A DNA stretch of 64,000 nucleotides from the NCBI RefSeq assembly GCF_021283305.1, contig NZ_JAJSOK010000007.1:110166-174165 (forward strand), given 5' to 3'. Both the position numbers and the translations under genes were made by a program. Under the pieces are notes generated by a model. That model was not told the DNA's origin and did no database searches. It was given only the letters and a program-made list of their open reading frames with translations. The DNA comes from Pseudonocardia kujensis (GTDB lineage: Bacteria; Actinomycetota; Actinomycetes; Mycobacteriales; Pseudonocardiaceae). Shown here piece by piece: positions 54,666 to 63,498 of this stretch (positions are counted from its first letter, which is position 1; each line of letters begins with the position of its first letter).

Positions 54666-55397
54666 TCAGGCGAGGTGCTGCCGGAAGAAGGCGTCGATGC
54701 GCTGCCACGCGTCGGCGGCGCTCACCGGCTCGGGCCCGAGCCCGGCGACCCGCAGCAGCGGGCGCAGCGGGCGGGGCCCGTTCCGGTGCTCGTTGAGGAA
54801 CGAGTGGTTGGCGGCGGGGTACTCGGCCACGTCGTGCGGCACCCCGGCCCGGGTCAGCGCCGCCTCCAGCTTCCCGGCGGCGCCCTTGAGGGAGACGTCC
54901 TTCGCCCCGTAGCTGGCCACGATCGGGCACGCCCCGGCCACCGCGGCGTCGAGGTCCTTGGGCAGCTGGCCGTAGTTGACCGACGACGCGTCGAACCCGC
55001 GTGAGGCCGTGAGCAGGGCGAACCCGCCGCCCATGCAGAAGCCGATCACGCCGATCCTGCCGGTGCAGTCGTCCCGCGCGGCCAGCTCGGCCCGGGCGGC
55101 CTCGATGTCGGCGAACGCCCGGCCCTGGCCTGCGAGCAAGGCGCGGAAGGTCGAGACCAGGCACTTCCGGGCGCCGCCCGCGCTGAACAGGTCCGGCGCC
55201 AGGGTCAGGTAGCCCCGGGCGGCGAGCCGGTCGGCGTGCCCGCGCATCTCGTCGTCGAGCCCGAAGGCCTCGTGCACCACGACCACGCCCGGCCACGGGC
55301 CGTCGCCCTCCGGGGTGGCCAGGTACCCGCGGAGGGTGGGGGAGCCGCCGGTCGCGGCGGCCCGGGCGGTGAGGTCGACGTCGGTCACGGGGCGCAC
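54666..55397 (-). CDS. Dienelactone hydrolase family protein
   Basis: 243 residues, alpha/beta hydrolase of the DLH type. The nucleophile is Cys in [16 protein letters not shown] near 124, where most hydrolases have Ser. [35 protein letters not shown] (in parts) near 38 is the conserved N-terminal block. The catalytic Asp is near [10 protein letters not shown] and the His in NHSFLNEH near 206. Typical DLHs open lactone intermediates of chlorocatechol breakdown, but many relatives have other substrates. Its stop lies at the edge of the nested hairpin. Confidence 0.88.
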   Translation of the reverse strand: MRPVTDVDLTARAAATGGSPTLRGYLATPEGDGPWPGVVVVHEAFGLDDEMRGHADRLAARGYLTLAPDLFSAGGARKCLVSTFRALLAGQGRAFADIEAARAELAARDDCTGRIGVIGFCMGGGFALLTASRGFDASSVNYGQLPKDLDAAVAGACPIVASYGAKDVSLKGAAGKLEAALTRAGVPHDVAEYPAANHSFLNEHRNGPRPLRPLLRVAGLGPEPVSAADAWQRIDAFFRQHLA

Positions 55398-55419
55398 CGT
55401 AGCGCGCCCGCCCGTCCGA

Positions 55420-56886
55420 TCAGGACAGGCGCTCCACGTGCACCGTCACCGCCCCGGCGTTGTTGCCGTAGCAACCCTGCGCGTCGTTCGGGTAGGCGTA
55501 CAGGTAGCCCTCGGCCGGGACCTCCGCCGTCGCTCCCGTCCCGATCGCGAACACCGTGTCGTCGCCGTCCGGGGTGGGCGCGTCCGCGACCGAGCCCATC
55601 AGGCACATCCACGGCAGGGCGTCGTGCCGGCGGGTGAAGGCGAGCTCCGCCCGGTCGTCGCCGACCACCCGGCGCAGGCCCCGCTCCAGCGCGGAGAACA
55701 GCCCGCCGAACGGGCCCGACCGGCCGGGGCCGCCCGCCGGCCCGCACGCGCGGCCCGCACTGGACCAGCGGCCCTCCGCGGTGAACCGGTACTCGCCCTT
55801 CTCCAGCCAGAGGCCGGTCGCGGTCCACGCCCGGTCGGCCGGGACGGTGAGCGTGGCCGAGTGCCCGGCGGCGAGCGTCGTCGTGGTGCGGTAGCCCTGC
55901 GCGACCTGGCGCTGCAGCGCGACGTCGGAGACGGCGGGCTCGGGCCGGGCCGCGTCGACCCGGGGGACGGTCCGCGGGCGCGGCTGGAAGGCGATCTCCA
56001 GCGCCGCACCGACCAGCCCGCCCGCGAGGGTGTGCGAGGGCGCGGTCGCCGACGGCGCGAACCCGGCCACCGCGTCCAGGTCGAAGGTCAGGTGCGTGGC
56101 CTCGGCCGCCATCCAGGCCAGCGCCGTGTCGCTGAGTCCCTTCTCCCGGTACCCGCCGCCGACGTCGCCGTGGTCGCCGGGGAACCAGACCTGCCTCATG
56201 TCCTGCCCCGGCGCGGGCGGGTCCCAGAGCGTGGGGCGGAAGGGGCCGCGCAGCTCGTCGAGCGACACGGCGTGCCGGGCGGCGGGGATCCGCGGGTCGA
56301 GCGTGACGTCGAGGAACTGGTAGTGCTCCCGTGAGTGCAGCAGGTCGGGGATCCCCACGTAGGCCGGGATGCCGAGCGCGCCCACGGTGTCCCACACCCC
56401 GACGAACTCGATCGGCGACGTCGGCTCGTCGGCGTCGTAGGCGAGGACGGGGCCGGTGCTCCGGTCGGGATCGTCCGGGTGCTCGCGCAGGTCGCGGTAG
56501 CGGCGGTACGCGCGCCGCGCGGCGTCCTCGCGGGCGGCCGGGTCGAGCCCCGTGCCGTCGACGATGCCCACGCGGCCGACCATCCCGCCGAGGCTGCGCG
56601 CGGTGTAGGCGCCGCGGCTGAACCCGAACAACGAGATCCGGTCGCCGGGGCGGTAGGTGTCGACCAGGAAGCGGTACCCGTCCAGGATCGAGCGGTCCAG
56701 TCCGGCCCCGGTCAGCCCGGCACGCAGGGTGCCGAGCGGGTTCACCGTCGACGTGCCGACGCCGGGCACGTACCTCGCCGGCGGCGAGCCCGGGTCGGCG
56801 CGGTGGGCCCGGTGCAGCCGGGCCACGTTGCTGTCCGCCGCGGCGTTCTGCCAGGTGCCGTCGCAGCACACCACGAGCCGACGCAT
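55420..56886 (-). CDS. DUF2235 (Tle1-like phospholipase/hydrolase) protein
   Basis: 488 residues with the DUF2235 alpha/beta hydrolase fold: N-terminal [22 protein letters not shown] near 38, nucleophile elbow [19 protein letters not shown] near 92, acid residue [14 protein letters not shown] near 168 and the catalytic His in [13 protein letters not shown] near 245. The C-terminal 170 residues add a beta-rich domain ([30 protein letters not shown], in parts) and a final [12 protein letters not shown] strand. Some DUF2235 proteins are type VI phospholipase effectors; no secretion genes are nearby, so a housekeeping hydrolase is likelier. GGGAGG before the ATG at 56886. Confidence 0.85.
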   Translation of the reverse strand: MRRLVVCCDGTWQNAAADSNVARLHRAHRADPGSPPARYVPGVGTSTVNPLGTLRAGLTGAGLDRSILDGYRFLVDTYRPGDRISLFGFSRGAYTARSLGGMVGRVGIVDGTGLDPAAREDAARRAYRRYRDLREHPDDPDRSTGPVLAYDADEPTSPIEFVGVWDTVGALGIPAYVGIPDLLHSREHYQFLDVTLDPRIPAARHAVSLDELRGPFRPTLWDPPAPGQDMRQVWFPGDHGDVGGGYREKGLSDTALAWMAAEATHLTFDLDAVAGFAPSATAPSHTLAGGLVGAALEIAFQPRPRTVPRVDAARPEPAVSDVALQRQVAQGYRTTTTLAAGHSATLTVPADRAWTATGLWLEKGEYRFTAEGRWSSAGRACGPAGGPGRSGPFGGLFSALERGLRRVVGDDRAELAFTRRHDALPWMCLMGSVADAPTPDGDDTVFAIGTGATAEVPAEGYLYAYPNDAQGCYGNNAGAVTVHVERLS

Positions 56887-56969
56887 CCGACCTCCCGATC
56901 CCGTCCGATCCCCGTCCCGACCGCCACTGCCGAGAGTGCGCCCACGCGCGCCACCCGGCCAGTGCGACA

Positions 56970-56994
56970 ACTACGTAGTCGACGACGTAGTCCG
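56970..56994. promoter_or_regulatory. Palindromic operator upstream of the heterodimeric ABC exporter
   Basis: ACTACGTAGT (56970-56979) is a perfect palindrome; CGACGACGTAGTC follows and repeats the GTAGTC half-site after GTCGAC. The cluster lies in the 271-bp divergent gap between DUF2235 and the exporter. It looks like a TetR-type operator, but no regulator gene is adjacent. Confidence 0.45.
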
Positions 56995-57157
56995 ATCTGC
57001 GCCGTCGTCGAAATTCGCTCGGCACGCTGCGCCGGACGGACTACCGTTGCGCGGCGCGACGATCGCCCGCCGGAACCGTCGGACCCCGCGGCTATCGTCG
57101 GCTTCCCACCACACGTCCGCCCGCGGCGGGCCACTCACGACAGGGGTGTGTCGACGC

Positions 57158-58891
57158 ATGTTGCTGCGCCTGCTGCGGCGGTACCTGCAACCCTTCCGCA
57201 GACCGCTCGCCCTCGTCGTCGTCCTGCAGCTGATCGGGACGATGGCGGCGCTCTACCTGCCCAGCCTCAACGCGGACATCATCGACCGCGGCATCGCGCG
57301 CGGCGACACCGGCTTCATCCTCGGCACCGGCGGCTGGATGCTCGTGGTCTCGCTGGTCCAGGTCGTCTGCTCGATCGCCGCGGTCTGGTTCGGCTCCCAC
57401 ACGGCGATGGGCTTCGGGCGGGACGTGCGGGCGGCCGTCTTCCACCGCGTCGGCGAGTTCTCCGTGCGCGAGGTGAACCGCTTCGGGGCGCCGTCGCTGA
57501 TCACCCGCAGCACGAACGACGTGCAGCAGGTCCAGATGCTGGTGCTGATGAGCTGCACCATGCTCGTGTCCGCGCCGATCATGTGCATCGGCGGGGTGGT
57601 CATGGCCCTGCAGGAGGACGCCGGGCTGTCCTGGCTGGTCGCGGTGTCGGTGCCGGTGCTGGCGCTGAGCATCGGCGCGGGCGTCGTGCGGATGGTGCCG
57701 AAGTTCCGGCTGCTGCAGGAGCGGATCGACGCCGTCAACCGCGTGCTCCGCGAGCAGATCACCGGCATCCGCGTGGTGCGCGCCTTCGTGCGCGAGCCGT
57801 ACGAGCGGGCCCGGTTCGGCGTGGTCAACCGGGACGTCACGGGGGTGGCCACGGCGGCGGGGCGGCTGCAGGCGCTGATCTTCCCGATCGTGATGCTGGT
57901 CCTCAACGTCTCCAGCGTGGCCGTGCTGTGGTTCGGCGCCGTCCGGGTCGACGCGGGGGAGATGCAGATCGGCGCCCTCACGGCGTTCCTGGCCTACCTG
58001 CTGCAGATCCTCATGGCCGTCATGATGGCCACGTTCATGGCGATCATGGTGCCGCGCGCCGCGGTGTGCGCGGAGCGGATCGCCGAGGTGCTCGACACGG
58101 AGTCGTCGGTGTCGCCGCCGCACGCGCCCGTCGTGCCGGCCGCGGTCGAGGGCGTCCTGGAGTTCCGCGGCGCCACGTTCCGGTACCCCGGGGCCGCCGC
58201 GCCGGTGCTCCGCGGGATCACCCTCACGGCGCGGCCGGGGGAGACCACGGCGATCATCGGCAGCACCGGCGCGGGCAAGACCACGCTGCTCTCGCTCGTG
58301 CCGCGGCTGTTCGACGTCACCGACGGCGCGGTGCTGGTCGACGGGGTCGACGTCCGCGACCTCGACCCCGAGGAGCTGTGGCGGCGGATCGGGCTGGTCC
58401 CGCAGAAGCCGTACCTGTTCTCCGGCACGGTCGCGAGCAACCTGCGCTACGGCGACCCCGCCGCCACGGACGCGCAGCTCTGGGAGGCGCTGCGGATCGC
58501 GCAGGCGGAGGACTTCGTGCGCGCGATGCCGGAGGGCCTGGACTCGCCGATCTCCCAGGGCGGCACGAACGTCTCCGGCGGGCAGCGGCAGCGGCTCGCG
58601 ATCGCCCGGGCGCTGGTCAAGCAGCCCGCGATCTACCTGTTCGACGACTCGTTCTCCGCCCTCGACGTCGCCACGGACGCGCGGCTGCGGGCCGCGCTGG
58701 CGCCGGTCACCGCCGCCGCGACCGTGGTGGTCGTGGCGCAGCGGGTGTCCACGGTGGCCGGCGCGGACCGGATCGTCGTGCTCGACGACGGCGTGGTCGT
58801 CGGCGTCGGCCGGCACGAGGAGCTGCTGGCGGACTGCCCGACCTACGCCGAGATCGTCGAGTCCCAGCATGCCGTCGAGGAGGTTGCGTGA
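57158..58891 (+). CDS. ABC exporter subunit with degenerate catalytic site (TM287-like)
   Basis: 577 residues: six TM helices (about 1-310), then an NBD. Walker [10 protein letters not shown] near 367 and signature VSGGQRQRL near 472 are intact. Walker B is [11 protein letters not shown], with Asp in place of the catalytic Glu, and the H-loop is VAQRVST, with Gln in place of His. These two substitutions mark the non-hydrolysing half of heterodimeric exporters such as TM287/288 and BmrC/D (established family knowledge). The stop overlaps the partner gene by 4 bp (GTGA). The start is ATG 57158 or GTG 57146. The substrate is probably a drug or lipid. Confidence 0.9.
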   Translation: MLLRLLRRYLQPFRRPLALVVVLQLIGTMAALYLPSLNADIIDRGIARGDTGFILGTGGWMLVVSLVQVVCSIAAVWFGSHTAMGFGRDVRAAVFHRVGEFSVREVNRFGAPSLITRSTNDVQQVQMLVLMSCTMLVSAPIMCIGGVVMALQEDAGLSWLVAVSVPVLALSIGAGVVRMVPKFRLLQERIDAVNRVLREQITGIRVVRAFVREPYERARFGVVNRDVTGVATAAGRLQALIFPIVMLVLNVSSVAVLWFGAVRVDAGEMQIGALTAFLAYLLQILMAVMMATFMAIMVPRAAVCAERIAEVLDTESSVSPPHAPVVPAAVEGVLEFRGATFRYPGAAAPVLRGITLTARPGETTAIIGSTGAGKTTLLSLVPRLFDVTDGAVLVDGVDVRDLDPEELWRRIGLVPQKPYLFSGTVASNLRYGDPAATDAQLWEALRIAQAEDFVRAMPEGLDSPISQGGTNVSGGQRQRLAIARALVKQPAIYLFDDSFSALDVATDARLRAALAPVTAAATVVVVAQRVSTVAGADRIVVLDDGVVVGVGRHEELLADCPTYAEIVESQHAVEEVA

Positions 58892-60888
58892 CCACGACCG
58901 CCCCCGGCGGCCGCCCCCGGCAGGACGCCGACCCCGTCTCCGCCGCGCGCGGCATGGCCGCCCAGCGCCGCGGTGGCGGGCCGCCGTGGGGCGGTATCGG
59001 CCAGCCGACCGAGAAGGCCGCGACCTTCGGGCCGTCGGCGAAGCGGCTGATCGGCAGGCTCGCGCCGGAGCGGCTCGGCGTGCTGGTCGTCGTCCTGCTC
59101 GGCGTGATCAGCGTGGCGCTCAACGTCGTCGGCCCCCGGATCCTCGGGCACGCCACGGACGTGATCTTCGCCGGAGTGATCGGCTCGCAGCTTCCCGCCG
59201 GGCTCACCGCGGCCGAGGCCGCCGCGCAGGCGCGGGAAGCGGGCGACGACACCGTCGCCACCCTGATCGAGAGCCAGGGCGTGGTGCCGGGGCAGGGGAT
59301 CGACTTCGGCGCGCTCGGCCTCGTGCTGCTCGGCGTGATCGCGATCTACCTGGCGGCGTCGGTGTTCTCCTACGCGCAGGGCTACCTGCTCAACGGGATC
59401 GTCCAGCGCACCGTGTTCCGGCTCCGCCGCGAGGTCGAGGAGAAGATCCACCGGCTGCCGCTGCGGTACTTCGACGGCCGCCAGCGCGGCGAGGTGCTCA
59501 GCCGCGTCACCAACGACATCGACAACGTCCAGCAGTCGCTGCAGCAGACGCTGAGCCAGCTGCTGACCTCGCTTCTCACGATCGTCGGCGTGCTGGCGAT
59601 GATGCTCGTGATCTCGCCGCTGCTCGCCCTCGTCGCGCTGGTCACGGTGCCGGTGTCGATCTCGCTGACCCGGGCGATCGGGCGGCGCTCCCAGAAGCAG
59701 TTCGTGGCCCAGTGGCGCAACACGGGCATCCTCAACGGGCACATCGAGGAGGCCTTCACCGGGCACGAGCTGGTGCGGGTGTTCGGCCGCCGGGCCGAGG
59801 TCGAGGAGCAGTTCCGGGAGAAGAACGCGAACCTCTTCGGCGCGAGCTTCCGGGCCCAGTTCATCTCCGGGATCATCATGCCGTCGATGATGTTCGTCGG
59901 GAACCTGAACTACGTGCTCGTGGCCGTGATCGGCGGGCTGCGGGTGGCCTCGGGCTCCCTCACGCTCGGCGACGTCCAGGCGTTCGTCCAGTACTCGCGG
60001 CAGTTCACCCAGCCGCTGACCCAGGCCGCTTCCATGGCGAACCTGCTGCAGTCCGGGGTGGCGTCGGCCGAGCGGGTGTTCGAGCTGCTCGACGCCGAGG
60101 AGCAGACCCCGGACCCGGCAGTGCCGGAGGTGCGCACCGAGCGCCGCGGGCGCGTCGCGTTCGAGCACGTCTCGTTCCGGTACGAGCCCGAGCGCCCGCT
60201 GATCACGGACCTCTCGCTGGTCGCCGAGCCGGGCCAGACCGTGGCGATCGTCGGGCCGACCGGCGCGGGCAAGACCACGTTGGTCAACCTCGTGCTGCGC
60301 TTCTACGAGCTCGACGGCGGCCGGATCACCCTCGACGGCGTGGACATCGCCCGGATGTCCCGCTCCGACCTGCGTTCCGGGGTCGGCATGGTCCTGCAGG
60401 ACACGTGGCTCTTCCACGGCACGATCCGGGACAACATCGCCTACGGCCGGCCCGACGCCACGGAGGAGGAGATCCTCGCGGCCGCCCGCGCCACGTACGT
60501 CGACCGGTTCGTCCGCAGCCTGCCCGCGGGCTACGACACGGTGATCGACGAGGAGGGCACCGGCGTCAGCGCGGGGGAGAAGCAGCTGATCACGATCGCG
60601 CGCGCCTTCCTCGCCGATCCCTCGCTGCTGATCCTCGACGAGGCCACCAGCTCGGTCGACACCCGCACCGAGCTGCTGGTACAGCGGGCCATGGCGGCGT
60701 TGCGGGCCGAGCGGACCAGCTTCGTGATCGCCCACCGGCTCTCCACGATCCGCGACGCGGACCTGATCCTGGTCATGGAGGACGGCTCGATCGTCGAGCA
60801 GGGCACGCACGAGGAGCTGCTCGCGACCGGCGGCGCCTACCAGCGGCTCTACCAGGCCCAGTTCGCCGGAGCGCCGGCACAGGAGTGA
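58888..60888 (+). CDS. ABC exporter subunit with catalytic ATPase site (TM288-like)
   Basis: 666 residues, partner of the preceding subunit. A Pro/Gly-rich N-terminal extension of about 50 residues precedes six TM helices, and an insert near 110-145 is predicted extracytoplasmic. The NBD has Walker [10 protein letters not shown] near 455, signature VSAGEKQL (a departure from LSGGQ) near 564, Walker [13 protein letters not shown] with the catalytic Glu, and H-loop IAHRLST. The altered signature faces the degenerate site of the partner, as expected for a heterodimer with one working ATP site. GAGGAGG precedes the GTG, which lies in the partner's stop codon. Confidence 0.9.
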   Translation: MTTTAPGGRPRQDADPVSAARGMAAQRRGGGPPWGGIGQPTEKAATFGPSAKRLIGRLAPERLGVLVVVLLGVISVALNVVGPRILGHATDVIFAGVIGSQLPAGLTAAEAAAQAREAGDDTVATLIESQGVVPGQGIDFGALGLVLLGVIAIYLAASVFSYAQGYLLNGIVQRTVFRLRREVEEKIHRLPLRYFDGRQRGEVLSRVTNDIDNVQQSLQQTLSQLLTSLLTIVGVLAMMLVISPLLALVALVTVPVSISLTRAIGRRSQKQFVAQWRNTGILNGHIEEAFTGHELVRVFGRRAEVEEQFREKNANLFGASFRAQFISGIIMPSMMFVGNLNYVLVAVIGGLRVASGSLTLGDVQAFVQYSRQFTQPLTQAASMANLLQSGVASAERVFELLDAEEQTPDPAVPEVRTERRGRVAFEHVSFRYEPERPLITDLSLVAEPGQTVAIVGPTGAGKTTLVNLVLRFYELDGGRITLDGVDIARMSRSDLRSGVGMVLQDTWLFHGTIRDNIAYGRPDATEEEILAAARATYVDRFVRSLPAGYDTVIDEEGTGVSAGEKQLITIARAFLADPSLLILDEATSSVDTRTELLVQRAMAALRAERTSFVIAHRLSTIRDADLILVMEDGSIVEQGTHEELLATGGAYQRLYQAQFAGAPAQE

Positions 60889-60967
60889 GCCGAGCGGGAG
60901 CTGGGGACGGCCCGACGATGCTCCGGCAGCCCTGCGGTCCCGCCCGGCGCCGTCTGCGCCGGACCGC

Positions 60968-62032
60968 TCAGCGCTGGACGCGGAGGCCGCCGATGCCGAG
61001 GTCCGCGCGCCGGGCCGGCGGCTCGGAGGGCTTCGAGGGCTCGGCGGGGGCGGCCGCAGCGGGGTCCGCCGCCTGCGGCAGGGGCGGCGGGTCGTCGAGC
61101 AGGTCGACGGTGGGCGCGAAGAACAGCCCGCCGGTCACCGCCCGCGACACCTCGAGGATCCGGTCGGAGCTCCCGGGCGGGTCGCCGACCACCATCCGCG
61201 TGAGCATCAGCTCGGTCACGGCGGGGTCCTTGGCGTAGCCGGCGAAGAAGGTGCCGTACTCGCCGCCGGCGATCGAGCCGAAGGGCATGTTGTCGCGCAG
61301 GATCTCGCGCTCCGTGCCGTCCGGGTCCTCGATCGTCGTGAGGGCGACGTGGGAGTCGGCGGGCTTGGTGGCGTCGTCGAGCTCGACGTCGTCGAGCATC
61401 CGGCGGCCGATGGCGAGCTCCCGGTCCTCGACGGTCATCGCGTTCCAGGCGTCGAGGTCGTGCAGGTACTTCTGCACCATCAGGTAGGAACCGCCGGCGA
61501 AGTCGGGGTCGTCGTCGCCGACCAGTACCGCAGCGGCCGCACCCGGTCCCGTCGGGTTCTCGGTGCCGTCGACGAAGCCCAGGAGGTCGCGGCGGTCGAA
61601 GTACCGGAAGCCCTGCACCTCGTCGACCACCCGCGTGGCCGGGCCGAACGCCGCGGCGATCCGCCGCGCCAGCTCGAAGCACGGGTAGGTGTCGCGGGCC
61701 CGGATGTGCAGGAACAGGTCGCCGGGCGTCGCCGGGGCGTGGTGCCGCTCGCCGGTGACCTCGCGGAAGGGGTGCAGGTGCGCGGGACGGGGCCCGGCGA
61801 AGAGCCGGTCCCACGCGTCGGACCCGATGCCGAGCACGCAGGTCAGGCCCTCCTCGGGCGTCCGGAACCCGACGGACCGGACCATCCCGCCGACGTCGGG
61901 CAGCAGGTCGTGCACCATGGCCTCGCCGCCCGGCTCGACCACGAGCGTGAGGAACACGGCGCTCTCGGTCAGCGGGGCGAGGACCGCCTGGGGTTCGGGC
62001 ACGGGCACCTCCGGTCGGTGGGCTGGCGCCAT
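60968..62032 (-). CDS. DyP-type peroxidase with encapsulin-targeting C-terminus
   Basis: Heme peroxidase of 354 residues. The family GxxDG motif is GFVDGTENP at 152-160 with Asp155 as distal acid; the proximal His lies in the DSHVALTTIED segment near 229, and RDNMPFGSI near 247 holds the distal Arg. After residue 305 comes a flexible Pro/Ala/Glu linker and then the final DLGIGGLRVQR. That tail closely resembles the (L/I)GIGSL(K/R) peptides that load DyP into encapsulin shells. No encapsulin shell gene is adjacent. The gene is divergent from the acyl-CoA dehydrogenase gene. Confidence 0.9.
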   Translation of the reverse strand: MAPAHRPEVPVPEPQAVLAPLTESAVFLTLVVEPGGEAMVHDLLPDVGGMVRSVGFRTPEEGLTCVLGIGSDAWDRLFAGPRPAHLHPFREVTGERHHAPATPGDLFLHIRARDTYPCFELARRIAAAFGPATRVVDEVQGFRYFDRRDLLGFVDGTENPTGPGAAAAVLVGDDDPDFAGGSYLMVQKYLHDLDAWNAMTVEDRELAIGRRMLDDVELDDATKPADSHVALTTIEDPDGTEREILRDNMPFGSIAGGEYGTFFAGYAKDPAVTELMLTRMVVGDPPGSSDRILEVSRAVTGGLFFAPTVDLLDDPPPLPQAADPAAAAPAEPSKPSEPPARRADLGIGGLRVQR

Positions 62033-62158
62033 GATCGCGGGTGCTCGGCGTGCGGTCGAGAGCCGGCCGGCTCAGCGGGTGCGCCCGGGCGTCGACCGGA
62101 GCAGGGTGGACGGTCTCACACCGGTGCGGCCTGGCCGGGCCGCGTCGCCAAGTTCTAT

Positions 62159-62170
62159 ATTCTGCAGAAT
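62159..62170. promoter_or_regulatory. Palindrome before the acyl-CoA dehydrogenase gene
   Basis: ATTCTGCAGAAT is a perfect 12-bp palindrome within an AT-rich island (TTCTATATTCTGCAG) that stands out in this GC-rich DNA. It lies 28 bp before the start codon of the dehydrogenase and probably overlaps its promoter. It may bind a GntR- or TetR-type fatty-acid regulator. Confidence 0.5.
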
Positions 62171-62197
62171 CCTGAGAGGCGCGACGAGGGGTCGAGC

Positions 62198-63352
62198 ATG
62201 AGCACGTTGAGCACCGAGGAGCGGGCGGTCGTCGAGACGGTCCGGGACTGGGTCGACCGCGAGGTCAAGCCGGTCGTCCGGGACCTCGAGCACGCGAACG
62301 AGTACCCCGAGAAGCTCATCGAGCAGATGAAGGAGCTCGGGATCTACGGGCTCGCCATCCCGGAGCCGTGGGGCGAGGCGCCGGTCTCCATGCCGTGCTA
62401 CGCGCTGGTGACCGCCGAGCTGGCCCGGGGCTGGATGTCGCTCGCGGGCGCGATGGGCGGGCACACGGTCGTCGCGAAGCTGCTGCTGACGTTCGGCACC
62501 CAGGAGCAGAAGGACAGGTACCTGCCGCGGATGGCGACCGGGGAGCTGCGCGCCACCATGGCGCTCACCGAGCCGGGCGGCGGGTCGGACCTGCAGAACA
62601 TGGCCACCCACGCCCGGCCGGACGGCGACGGGTACGTGATCAACGGGTCGAAGACCTGGATCTCCAACGCGCGGCGCTCCGGGCTGATCGCGCTGCTGTG
62701 CAAGACCGACCCGAAGGCCGAGCCCAAGCACCGCGGCATCTCGGTGCTGCTGGTCGAGCACGGGCCGGGGCTGACGGTGTCGAAGGACCTCAAGAAGCTG
62801 GGCTACAAGGGCGTCGAGGCCTGCGAGCTGATCTTCGACGACATGCGGGTGCCGGCCGACGCGGTGCTCGGGGGAGTCCCCGGCAAGGGGTTCGGGCAGA
62901 TGATGAAGGGCCTGGAGACCGGCCGTATCCAGGTCGCGTCGCGGGCGCTGGGGGTGGGGCAGGCGGCGTTCGACGACGCGCTGCGCTACGCCCAGGAGCG
63001 CGAGTCGTTCGGCAAGCCGATCTGGCAGCACCAGTCCATCGGCAACTACCTGGCCGAGATGGGCACCAAGCTCACCGCCGCGCGTCAGCTGATCCTCTAC
63101 GCGTCGGAGAAGTTCGAGTCCGGCGAGCGCTGCGACATGGAGGCGGGGATGGCGAAGCTGTTCACCTCCGAGATCGCCATGGAGGTGGCGCTCGACGCCG
63201 TGCGCATCCACGGTGGCTACGGCTATTCGACGGAGTTCGACGTCGAACGCTACTTCCGCGACGCCCCGCTCATGATCGTCGGTGAGGGCACCAACGAGAT
63301 CCAGCGCAACGTCATCGCCGCCCAGCTGGTCAAACGCGGCGGCCTCGACTGA
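62198..63352 (+). CDS. Acyl-CoA dehydrogenase
   Basis: FAD flavoprotein of 384 residues that introduces a trans-2 double bond into an acyl-CoA. Signatures are ATMALTEPGGGSDLQNMATHA near 125, TWISNARRSGLIALLCKTD near 153, GFGQMMKGLETGRIQVASRALGVGQAAFDDALRYAQERESFGKPIWQHQSI (in parts, 231-280), IHGGYGYSTEFDVERYFRD near 333 and catalytic Glu in GEGTNEIQRNV near 363. GAGGGG about 7 nt upstream of the ATG is the ribosome binding site. The chain-length preference cannot be told. A palindrome upstream suggests substrate-responsive control; 41-bp repeats follow. Confidence 0.92.
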   Translation: MSTLSTEERAVVETVRDWVDREVKPVVRDLEHANEYPEKLIEQMKELGIYGLAIPEPWGEAPVSMPCYALVTAELARGWMSLAGAMGGHTVVAKLLLTFGTQEQKDRYLPRMATGELRATMALTEPGGGSDLQNMATHARPDGDGYVINGSKTWISNARRSGLIALLCKTDPKAEPKHRGISVLLVEHGPGLTVSKDLKKLGYKGVEACELIFDDMRVPADAVLGGVPGKGFGQMMKGLETGRIQVASRALGVGQAAFDDALRYAQERESFGKPIWQHQSIGNYLAEMGTKLTAARQLILYASEKFESGERCDMEAGMAKLFTSEIAMEVALDAVRIHGGYGYSTEFDVERYFRDAPLMIVGEGTNEIQRNVIAAQLVKRGGLD

Positions 63353-63354
63353 TC

Positions 63355-63498
63355 CGCACTATGGAACCATAACGCGAGATTTCGACGACTCTGAACGCAC
63401 TATGGAACCATAACGCGACTTGAGGACGGCTCTGAGCGCATTATGGTTCCATAACGCGAGTTTCCACCGCTCTGAGCGCGTGAGGGTTCCCTGGTGCG
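63355..63498. repeat. 41-bp tandem repeat with inverted-repeat cores (three copies and a decayed fourth)
   Basis: Core copies CGCACTATGGAACCATAACGCGA occur at 63355-63377 and 63396-63418, with a variant (ATTATGGTTCCATAA centre) at 63437-63459, all 41 bp apart. A degenerate copy begins at 63477. Each core is a near-perfect inverted repeat (CGC-TTATGG/CCATAA-GCG). The cores are separated by a conserved ACGRCTCTGA-type spacer. The array fills the convergent gap before pruA, and its AT-rich cores stand out from the surrounding DNA. Confidence 0.92.

Noticed and set aside
56335..60888. A single open frame of over 1500 codons
   Set aside because: Only its last 667 codons (from 58888) encode the ABC subunit; the earlier part runs out of frame through the first ABC gene and antisense to DUF2235, an effect of high GC content.
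60889..62032. Encapsulin shell gene near the DyP peroxidase
   Set aside because: The flanking genes are clearly an ABC subunit and an acyl-CoA dehydrogenase; no HK97-type coat protein frame was found.
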